A stretch of 36,847 nt of DNA from an uncultured Eubacteriales bacterium (GTDB lineage Bacteria > Bacillota > Clostridia > Lachnospirales > Bianqueaceae): positions 1 through 36,847 of the forward strand of contig CADBPG010000127.1 of NCBI GenBank assembly GCA_902796435.1, read 5' to 3'. How positions within the stretch are numbered: the first letter of the stretch is position 1; each line of letters begins with the position of its first letter. The translations under genes were made by a program, and so were the position numbers. Below are positions 30,748 through 36,847 of this stretch, one piece after another. A model generated the notes under the pieces. It worked only from the letters and a program-made list of their open reading frames with translations. It searched no databases and was not told the DNA's origin.

Positions 30748-33450
30748 TCATTCATCATCGTCGCTGCCGCCCTCATCTGCGGCATCACTGGATCCAGAAT
30801 TCTCCGACGTTTCGGAAGAACTGGATTTCTTCTTCTTTTTCTTCTTTGCGGCTTCTTCTTCCGCTTTCTTTTTCTGTTCCGCCTTGTACCACTCTTCGGT
30901 GTGGACGTTGCAGGTCGCGCCGGAAGAACTGAAATTGGAAGGAGCTTCGTAGCGCCAGTCGGCGATCTTGCCGGTCTGCGACCGGTCGATGGCCTTCAAC
31001 TGTTCTTCGGTACGCTGGATGAAGACACCGCTGCGGGTGCTCGGGCAATACTTGGTGGGCGCCATGCCGGTCTCGGAACACACGGTACCGCCCACGTGGA
31101 CCTTGCAGTACTCCGTCGGTACATTGTTGATATCGAAGTATTCAGTATATACGCAATGGCGCGGATCGGCACTGCAGAGGTTGGTGGCCAGCTGGCCGGA
31201 TTCGGTACAGACCAGCTTGGTGGTGATCCCGTCCGGAATGCTGAACTGTTTGCGCTCCAGGCCTTCGTGCAGTTCAGACATGATCGTGTCGAACAGCATG
31301 ATATGATAGAAACCGGTCACGCGGGCGACGGAATCGTCCACATTTTGATAGGTGTAATAATCGTAACCGGTCCAGATGCCCAGAGTGTAATAGGGGGTAT
31401 AACCGACGAACCACAGGTCGTGCTCATCAGAAGTCGTACCGGTCTTGCCGGCGATGCCCATGCTGGTATCGAAGTCCGCGTAAGTACCGGTACCGCCGTT
31501 GGCGCCGCTGACACAGTCTTCCATCATGCTGGTCAGCAGGTACGCGGTGGTCTCCTTGATGACACGGTGTGTCTCAGGCTGCTTATCGATGACGATGTTG
31601 CCTTCGGAGTCCTCGACACGGGTGTAGAAGATGGGCTCGTGGTAGACACCGCCGTTGGCGATGGTAGCGTAGGCGGCCGTCAGCTCCAGGTTGGTGACAC
31701 TGCCGGAACCCAGGCACAGAGACGGAACGACGTCGGTGTTGCCGTTTTCGTCCGGTTCTTCACGCAGGGTGGTGAAACCATAGCTCTTGACATATTCGAA
31801 GTTGTTCTCGACACCATAATCGATCATGCACTTGACGGCGATGATGTTCTGGGAGTTGGCCGTGGCCTCACGCAGCGTGCACAGACCCTTGTAGGAATCG
31901 CCCCACCAGTTGTGGACCGTCCAGTCACCATAGGTGAAGGGCACGTCGTCGTAGACGGAGGCCGGTGTGCAATGGCCGGAGTCGATGGCACCGGTGAAGG
32001 AAGCGATGACCTTGAAGGTGGAACCCGGCTGACGGGCTGTATCGGTAGCGCGGTTCAAAGAACGGCTCTGCGTCTTCTCACCACGGCCGCCGACGATGGC
32101 CAGGACCACACCGGTCTTCTGATCCATCAGCACGGCAGTGGACTGCGGTTCCTCGTAAACATCCTGACTTTCGACGTAGTCCTTGCCGGCTTCCATGCCG
32201 GATTTCAGATGCTGGGACTTGAAGTCATCGATGGCCCACTGCATCTCGTCCTCACTGGCGTACAGACCGACGAAGTACAGGTTCTGGGCCAGGGACATAT
32301 CGTTCGGGTCCTTCTCATCGAAGATGGTCAGGTAGTAGGTGAGCTGGTACCAGTGGGCAGATTCGAAGTTAGTGTCGTCCGCGTAGATGCGGTCCAGGAC
32401 CTCCTGCTTGGCCTCATCCTGTGCCAGGTAGACCTTCAGGCCTCCGTAGTACAGCAGATGGGAAGCTTCGGAATAGGTGTAGCCATACTGCTCGGACAGA
32501 TCATTGATGACCTGGTTGATGGCCGCGTCCATATAATAAGAATAGACTTCGTTGTTCTGCTTTTTCTTATACTTTTTGTTGTTCTTCTGGATCCGCTCGA
32601 AGACATCGTCCTCCAGCGCTTCCTGGTATTCCTCGTCCGTGATGTAGCCCTGGTCGTGCATACGCATGAGGACCAGCTCCTGACGCTCACGGCTCATGTT
32701 GTCGTAATTTTCGATGGGGTCGTACCGGGAGGGCGCGTTGATGACGCCTGCCAGAAGGGCTGCTTCAGAAATGGTCAGATCCGCCGCGCTCTTGTTGAAA
32801 TAGCGCTGGGCGGCAGCCTCCGGACCATAGGTGGAGTTACCATAGTTGACGTAGTTGACGTAGGTTTCCAGGATCAGCTCCTTGCAGCGCTCCTTGCCGT
32901 ATTTCTCGGTCAGCTCGTGCTCGAGGTTCAAAGCCAGGTACCATTCCTGGAATTTACGGGTCAGGGTCTGCTCGGAGGTGAGGACCATGTTCTTGATCAG
33001 CTGCTGGGTGATGGTACTACCACCTTCATTGCCGCCCTTCAGCTGCTGGACACCGGCACGCAGGATGGCCTGGATGTCGATACCATTGTGCTGATAGAAA
33101 CGGTCGTCTTCGACGGCGACGACAGCATGCATCAGATGCGGGGAGATGTGGGCCGCGTCAACATAGACACGGTTGATCTCGGTACGCAGCTGCACCAGTT
33201 CCTTTCCTTCGCTGTTGTATATGTACGAGGTACTGGTGTTGATGTCAAAATTGGACATGGACATGGCCGGAGCCCGGTTGATGATGCCCATGAACGCACC
33301 CAGGATCATACCGGCGGCGGAGAATCCTACCACGAGGATGCCGATGCAGGCGATCCGCAGGGCGTACAGCCAGACGCGGGAGTATAATTTTTCCGCATGA
33401 TGGAAGCGGCCCAGCCGTTTGGTGCGGTTGTAAGCTTTACTGAAATCCAT
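30748..33450 (-). CDS. Class A penicillin-binding protein (PBP1A type)
   Basis: A bifunctional peptidoglycan synthase of 900 residues anchored by one N-terminal membrane helix (about residues 33-60). The glycosyltransferase domain has the catalytic Glu in EDDRFYQHNGID (Glu114) and GGSTITQQLIKN. The transpeptidase domain has the SxxK motif in QPGSTFKV (Ser477), SxN in TANSQN and KTG in GKTGTT. The C-terminus ends in a low-complexity tail: a Lys/Glu stretch with seven Lys in a row, then Ser and acidic residues. I chose ATG 33450 (MDFSKAYN), with AAAGGA upstream; TTG 33465 lies within that SD. It is divergent from yigZ. Confidence 0.96.
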   Translation of the reverse strand: MDFSKAYNRTKRLGRFHHAEKLYSRVWLYALRIACIGILVVGFSAAGMILGAFMGIINRAPAMSMSNFDINTSTSYIYNSEGKELVQLRTEINRVYVDAAHISPHLMHAVVAVEDDRFYQHNGIDIQAILRAGVQQLKGGNEGGSTITQQLIKNMVLTSEQTLTRKFQEWYLALNLEHELTEKYGKERCKELILETYVNYVNYGNSTYGPEAAAQRYFNKSAADLTISEAALLAGVINAPSRYDPIENYDNMSRERQELVLMRMHDQGYITDEEYQEALEDDVFERIQKNNKKYKKKQNNEVYSYYMDAAINQVINDLSEQYGYTYSEASHLLYYGGLKVYLAQDEAKQEVLDRIYADDTNFESAHWYQLTYYLTIFDEKDPNDMSLAQNLYFVGLYASEDEMQWAIDDFKSQHLKSGMEAGKDYVESQDVYEEPQSTAVLMDQKTGVVLAIVGGRGEKTQSRSLNRATDTARQPGSTFKVIASFTGAIDSGHCTPASVYDDVPFTYGDWTVHNWWGDSYKGLCTLREATANSQNIIAVKCMIDYGVENNFEYVKSYGFTTLREEPDENGNTDVVPSLCLGSGSVTNLELTAAYATIANGGVYHEPIFYTRVEDSEGNIVIDKQPETHRVIKETTAYLLTSMMEDCVSGANGGTGTYADFDTSMGIAGKTGTTSDEHDLWFVGYTPYYTLGIWTGYDYYTYQNVDDSVARVTGFYHIMLFDTIMSELHEGLERKQFSIPDGITTKLVCTESGQLATNLCSADPRHCVYTEYFDINNVPTEYCKVHVGGTVCSETGMAPTKYCPSTRSGVFIQRTEEQLKAIDRSQTGKIADWRYEAPSNFSSSGATCNVHTEEWYKAEQKKKAEEEAAKKKKKKKSSSSETSENSGSSDAADEGGSDDDE

Positions 33451-33507
33451 GTTTTTTCCTTTCAAAACCCGATGGACGGTATTTTCATAAACAAAAGTAC
33501 ATCATAC

Positions 33508-33536
33508 ATTATATCAAAAAAATATACAATTGTGAA
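33508..33536 (-). promoter_or_regulatory. Promoter of the class A PBP gene, overlapping the yigZ promoter
   Basis: Read on the minus strand, TTCACA (33536-33531) and a perfect TATAAT (33513-33508) are 17 bases apart. Its spacer covers the -35 of the divergent yigZ promoter. Confidence 0.75.
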
Positions 33537-33551
33537 GTCTTGTGTTATAAT
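33523..33551 (+). promoter_or_regulatory. Promoter of yigZ, overlapping the PBP promoter
   Basis: TATACA (33523-33528) and a perfect TATAAT (33546-33551) are 17 bases apart. The -35 falls inside the spacer of the opposite promoter, and the opposite -35 falls inside this spacer. Confidence 0.65.
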
Positions 33552-33585
33552 ATAAAAATGAAATTAGTATTAAGGAAGTGTCATC

Positions 33586-34260
33586 ATGCGGTTCAAAACG
33601 GTATTTCAGGCGGCTTCGAACGAGTTTGTCGAGAAAAAATCCCGCTTTATCGGGATGGCTTTTCCTGTGGAAACAGAAGAGGAGATCCTGTCCATCCTGG
33701 AACGATTGCGCAAAGAATACTGGAACGCGACCCACAATGGCGTCTACGCCTACAGTATCGGCATACGTAAGGAAGTGCGCCGTTTTTCCGATGACGGCGA
33801 GCCGGTCCATACGGCGGGCATGCCCCTTCTGAACCTGCTGCAGGGTGAGGATCTGCACAATACAATGCTGGTGGTGGTCCGGTATTTCGGGGGAACCCTG
33901 CTGGGCACCGGCGGCCTGGTCCGCGCCTACGGTCATGCTGGACGCATCGCCCTGGACCAGGCGGGCATCATCGAAAAGTGCTCCTACCTGCGGGCGTCCC
34001 TGCGCATGGAATACACCGCCCTGGGCAAGATGCAGTACGGTCTGATGCAGGATGGATACGCTATTGAAGATACGATCTATACGGACCAGGTCGAAATGAA
34101 GGTGCTGGTCCCGCTGGAGGAACAGGACCAGTTCACCAAGCGGGTCACCGCCCTCAGCGAGGGGCGGATCGCCCCGGTCTACGAGACAGAGGTGCTGGCC
34201 GCGGAATACGAAGGGCAGTGGCACTTTTACGATATACCTGCTTCCGAGGAGGATAACTAA
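33586..34260 (+). CDS. yigZ: YigZ/IMPACT family protein (UPF0029)
   Basis: A 224-residue cytoplasmic protein with the N-terminal UPF0029/IMPACT domain (KKSRFIGMAFPV, ATHNGVYAYSIG, RFSDDGEPVHTAGMPLL, VVRYFGGTLLGTGGLVRAYG) and a C-terminal DUF1949 domain (about residues 145-210). The eukaryotic relative IMPACT regulates the Gcn2 kinase; the bacterial role is not established. The usual EPSGTAG motif reads EPVHTAG here. AAGGAAG lies upstream of the ATG. The stop codon directly abuts the lipoprotein TTG start. Confidence 0.93.
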   Translation: MRFKTVFQAASNEFVEKKSRFIGMAFPVETEEEILSILERLRKEYWNATHNGVYAYSIGIRKEVRRFSDDGEPVHTAGMPLLNLLQGEDLHNTMLVVVRYFGGTLLGTGGLVRAYGHAGRIALDQAGIIEKCSYLRASLRMEYTALGKMQYGLMQDGYAIEDTIYTDQVEMKVLVPLEEQDQFTKRVTALSEGRIAPVYETEVLAAEYEGQWHFYDIPASEEDN

Positions 34261-35541
34261 TTGAAACATATACAAAGAATCAGCTGCGTGCTGATCCTGG
34301 CTTTGCTGCTCACGGGCTGCGGTGCCAGAAATCCGGTGGGCCAGTTCTTCAGCCAGACGCCCACTTCTGAAGCCGGAGCGGACTCTGATTCCGGTTCCGG
34401 GCATGAGGGGGAAAACAAAGAGCGTGACGGCGGACTGGCCCCGGCCCCCGAGCCTAAGGCTGAAGTCTGGGCAGAGGAGGATGAGTTCGAAGAAGAGCCT
34501 GCCCAAACCGTGGACGTGGACATCCCCTATCTCTCGAACCGGTTCCTGCTGGGGCAGCTTTCTGAAGAAGAAATGGAGGACTTCAAGGTCCTGTACCTGG
34601 CCACCACCCGGTTTGAGGAGCAGTGCAAATACCCCTATCCCATCACGACACAGCAGAACGATATGCTGGCCCAGCTTCTGGTCTACGAATGCCCGGAGCT
34701 GATGCAGTATAACCGGGAAGCCACCTATACTTATTATACCAATGGCGATGGCCTGGTCACCTCCCGGACCATCGAATATACCATGGACCAGGCCTCTTAT
34801 GAGGACAAACGCGGCCAGGTGGAAGCGGTGCTGGCGGAGATGGAAGCTTCCATGGAGGGCCTGTCGCCCTATGAAAAGGAACTGTACATCTACCGGTATG
34901 TGATCGCCAACAACACCTATGACCGCACAACGGAGAATTGTGAGAATTCCTACGGTCTGCTGATCGAGAACCGGGCCAAGTGCGATGGCATCGCGCTGAC
35001 CTTCAAGTGGCTGATGGACCGGGCAGGTGTCCCGAACTATATCCTGACAGGCGACCTGTTGGATGGTTCCGACGGCCATGCCTGGAACGTGGTGCAGATC
35101 GATGGGAACTGGTACGACCTGGACATCACCCACGATGACATCGATGCGCCGGAATACCCGGAACTGTACATTTATGGACTGGTCAACGTGGACCAGTATA
35201 TGATCCGGGGGCAGTACAATATCCGCAAAGCCTACGAGTCGTTAAATCTGCCGGGATGCGAAACGATGGAGGGCTCCTATCATTTCCGGAACTGGACCTA
35301 CGTCCTGCCGGATGAATCAGTCCAGGAATTGTTCGATGATCTGATGTATCAGGTCTGGACCAGCGGGTCGGAGGGCTCCTTCGCGTTCCAGATCCAGGAA
35401 ACCTCCATGTACCGGGATTTCCTGGACAACACGCAGAGCTACATCGACTACGCGGCCAACTATTATGCCTTTTCTTTTGACCTGGTCTGGTACTATATGG
35501 ACGAGAGTCAGGCCATCTGGTTCTACGTCATCTTCCGGTAA
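34261..35541 (+). CDS. Transglutaminase-like lipoprotein
   Basis: A 426-residue protein beginning at TTG, which directly follows the yigZ stop and sits behind GAGGAGG. Its N-terminus is a lipoprotein signal with lipobox LLTGC (Cys20), so it should be anchored to the outer face of the membrane. An acidic, Ser-rich spacer follows to about residue 80. A transglutaminase-core domain has the catalytic triad Cys241 (AKCDGIA), His273 (GHAWNVV) and Asp288 (WYDLDITHD). Such domains in Gram-positives act in peptide or cell-wall cross-linking or proteolysis; the substrate is unknown. Co-transcription with yigZ is likely. Confidence 0.9.
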   Translation: MKHIQRISCVLILALLLTGCGARNPVGQFFSQTPTSEAGADSDSGSGHEGENKERDGGLAPAPEPKAEVWAEEDEFEEEPAQTVDVDIPYLSNRFLLGQLSEEEMEDFKVLYLATTRFEEQCKYPYPITTQQNDMLAQLLVYECPELMQYNREATYTYYTNGDGLVTSRTIEYTMDQASYEDKRGQVEAVLAEMEASMEGLSPYEKELYIYRYVIANNTYDRTTENCENSYGLLIENRAKCDGIALTFKWLMDRAGVPNYILTGDLLDGSDGHAWNVVQIDGNWYDLDITHDDIDAPEYPELYIYGLVNVDQYMIRGQYNIRKAYESLNLPGCETMEGSYHFRNWTYVLPDESVQELFDDLMYQVWTSGSEGSFAFQIQETSMYRDFLDNTQSYIDYAANYYAFSFDLVWYYMDESQAIWFYVIFR

Positions 35542-35546
35542 AAGTC

Positions 35547-35575
35547 TTGCAATCCCACGGAAGGTCTCGTATAAT
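35547..35575 (+). promoter_or_regulatory. Promoter of pyrBI
   Basis: TTGCAA (35547-35552) and a perfect TATAAT (35570-35575) are 17 bases apart. The leader to pyrB is only about 25 bases, too short for a PyrR-type attenuator or a pyrBI-type leader peptide. Confidence 0.78.
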
Positions 35576-35607
35576 CAATGTAAAGAAAGAACACAAAGGA
35601 GAGCATC

Positions 35608-36540
35608 ATGCGCCATTTTTTGAACCCACTCGATTTCTCTGTCGATGAATTAGACCAGGTGCTGGACCTGGCGGAGCACATCCGTCAGGATCCGGCCCGG
35701 TTCCGTGACGTCTGCAAAGGCAAAAAGATCGCGACGTTATTCTATGAGCCCAGTACCCGCACCCGTCTCAGTTTCGAAGCAGCGATGCTGAATCTCGGTG
35801 GCAGCGTATTGGGCTTTTCTTCAGCTGATTCCAGCTCTGCCGCCAAGGGAGAGAGCGTGGCGGACACCATCCGCATCATCTCCGGCTACGCGGACATCGC
35901 CGCTATCCGGCATCCCAAGGAAGGTGCGCCTCTGGTAGCGGCGCAGAAGTCCTGGATCCCGGTCATCAACGCGGGCGATGGCGGCCATCAGCATCCGACC
36001 CAGACCTTGACCGACCTGTTCACGATCCGCACCCTGAAGGGCCGTCTGTCCGACATGACCATCGGCCTGTGCGGCGACCTGAAGTTCGGCCGCACGGTCC
36101 ATTCTTTGATCTACGCCCTGTCCCGGTACACGGGCATCCGCTTCGTGCTGATCTCTCCGGAGCAGCTGAAGATCCCGGATTCTGTCCGCAATCTGGGTCT
36201 GAAGACCAAGAACATCCCGTACAAGGAAGTGGAGCGGCTGGAGGACGTGATCGGTGAACTGGACATCCTCTACATGACCCGCATCCAGAAGGAACGTTTC
36301 TTCAGTGAGGACGAGTACATCCGCCTGAAGGACAGCTACATCCTGGACGCAGAAAAGATGAAGCTGGCCGGGCCGGACTGCCTGGTCATGCACCCGCTGC
36401 CCCGCGTCAACGAGATCGCGACCGAGGTCGATGATGATCCGCGGGCGGTGTATTTCAAACAGGCACATTTCGGCGTATATGCCCGCATGGCATTGATCAT
36501 GACCCTGCTGGGCCTGAAGGAGGAAGATGCGATATGTTAA
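35608..36540 (+). CDS. pyrB: Aspartate carbamoyltransferase, catalytic subunit
   Basis: PyrB joins carbamoyl phosphate and aspartate, the committed step of de novo pyrimidine synthesis in the cytoplasm. The 310-residue product has the carbamoyl-phosphate motif [21 protein letters not shown], and the aspartate-side [18 protein letters not shown] precedes the ATG. The pyrI reading frame begins before its stop, so this is the holoenzyme type that forms catalytic trimers bound to regulatory dimers. Confidence 0.97.
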   Translation: MRHFLNPLDFSVDELDQVLDLAEHIRQDPARFRDVCKGKKIATLFYEPSTRTRLSFEAAMLNLGGSVLGFSSADSSSAAKGESVADTIRIISGYADIAAIRHPKEGAPLVAAQKSWIPVINAGDGGHQHPTQTLTDLFTIRTLKGRLSDMTIGLCGDLKFGRTVHSLIYALSRYTGIRFVLISPEQLKIPDSVRNLGLKTKNIPYKEVERLEDVIGELDILYMTRIQKERFFSEDEYIRLKDSYILDAEKMKLAGPDCLVMHPLPRVNEIATEVDDDPRAVYFKQAHFGVYARMALIMTLLGLKEEDAIC

Positions 36541-36847
36541 ATGTAGGCGCACTGGAAAACGGCGTCGTACTGGATCATATCCAGGCTGGACGCGCCATGT
36601 CCATCTATCATGACCTGGGGCTGCACAAGCTGGATTCCTGCGTGGCGATCATCAAAAACGCCCGCAGCAACAAGATGGGCCGCAAGGACATCATCAAGAT
36701 CGAGGGCGGGATCGACCTGGTGGATCTGGACATCCTGGGCTTCATCGATCACAACATCACCGTCAACATCATCAAGGACGGGGTCATCGTGGAGAAGCGG
36801 GATCTGACGCTGCCCAAGCGGTTGACGAACATCATCAAGTGTAAGAA
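36534..36847 (+). CDS. pyrI: Aspartate carbamoyltransferase regulatory subunit, cut by the window end
   Basis: The first 104 codons of PyrI, the nucleotide-binding regulatory chain that gives allosteric control by CTP and ATP. Segments [23 protein letters not shown] and [15 protein letters not shown] match the N-terminal allosteric domain. The last visible residues, NIIKCK, reach the first cysteine of the C-terminal zinc domain. The ATG overlaps the last codons of pyrB and sits behind AGGAGGAAG, so translation is coupled. The remainder lies outside the window. Confidence 0.95.
   Translation, partial: MLNVGALENGVVLDHIQAGRAMSIYHDLGLHKLDSCVAIIKNARSNKMGRKDIIKIEGGIDLVDLDILGFIDHNITVNIIKDGVIVEKRDLTLPKRLTNIIKCK

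Noticed and set aside
30901-33387. 828-codon open frame opposite the penicillin-binding protein
   Set aside because: The minus-strand frame has all class A PBP motifs, a good SD, a promoter and a terminator. The plus-strand frame has none and its sequence is Gly/Val/Asp-rich, as expected of a shadow. The frame at 18878-20314 opposite the MutS-like gene was rejected likewise.
35576-35607. A PyrR-type attenuator or uracil-sensing leader before pyrB
   Set aside because: The leader is only about 25 bases and contains no hairpin or T-run.

Overview
The window looks like a chromosomal segment of a fairly GC-rich, anaerobic Firmicute, most likely a gut-type clostridium. The grounds are HPr kinase, WhiA and a Ser-only HPr paralogue sitting together, a two-domain PyrI beside PyrB, several TTG starts behind strong Shine-Dalgarno (SD) sequences, and a bacterial microcompartment for deoxyhexose breakdown. 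I see no rRNA, tRNA, CRISPR array, insertion sequence or phage gene. No gap between genes exceeds about 170 bases.

Layout. (1) 1-1969: the end of an F-type ATP synthase operon (atpG tail, atpD, atpC) closed by a terminator. (2) 2006-7480: hprK, a ROK glucokinase, murB, whiA, a Crh-like HPr paralogue and galK, a sugar-signalling and envelope cluster ending in a terminator. hprK appears to start at CTG. rapZ and yvcK, which often accompany whiA in Firmicutes, are absent here. (3) 7490-17435: a microcompartment (BMC) locus with two promoters. It holds rhamnulokinase, a DeoR-family regulator, a class II aldolase, PduO, a PduP-type aldehyde dehydrogenase, a zinc alcohol dehydrogenase, four BMC-H shell proteins, PduL, a BMC-P vertex protein and a PduT-like BMC-T protein. 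(4) 17450-18691: an SdpI-family membrane protein and a methyltransferase. (5) 18689-26062: two tandem MutS-like ATPases on the minus strand, divergent from pepT, a YitT-family protein and an FAD oxidoreductase. (6) 26061-33450, minus strand: larE, mnmA, a cytoplasmic GH2 glycosidase and a class A penicillin-binding protein. (7) 33523-36847: yigZ, a transglutaminase-like lipoprotein, then pyrB and the start of pyrI.

How the BMC locus should work. The kinase makes rhamnulose-1-phosphate (possibly fuculose-1-phosphate). The aldolase splits it to DHAP and L-lactaldehyde. The aldehyde dehydrogenase and PduL would turn lactaldehyde into lactyl-phosphate, while the alcohol dehydrogenase would reduce a second lactaldehyde to 1,2-propanediol and recycle NAD inside the shell. 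Four enzymes carry amphipathic encapsulation-like peptides, including one at the aldolase C-terminus behind a Cys-rich linker. No diol dehydratase or glycyl-radical enzyme is present, so this is an aldolase-centred compartment, closest in logic to the PVM type of Planctomycetes and Verrucomicrobia. A PduO protein and an Fe-S-type PduT are nevertheless retained. This locus is the most interesting part of the window.

Functions are inferred from family motifs read by eye. No database search was possible.
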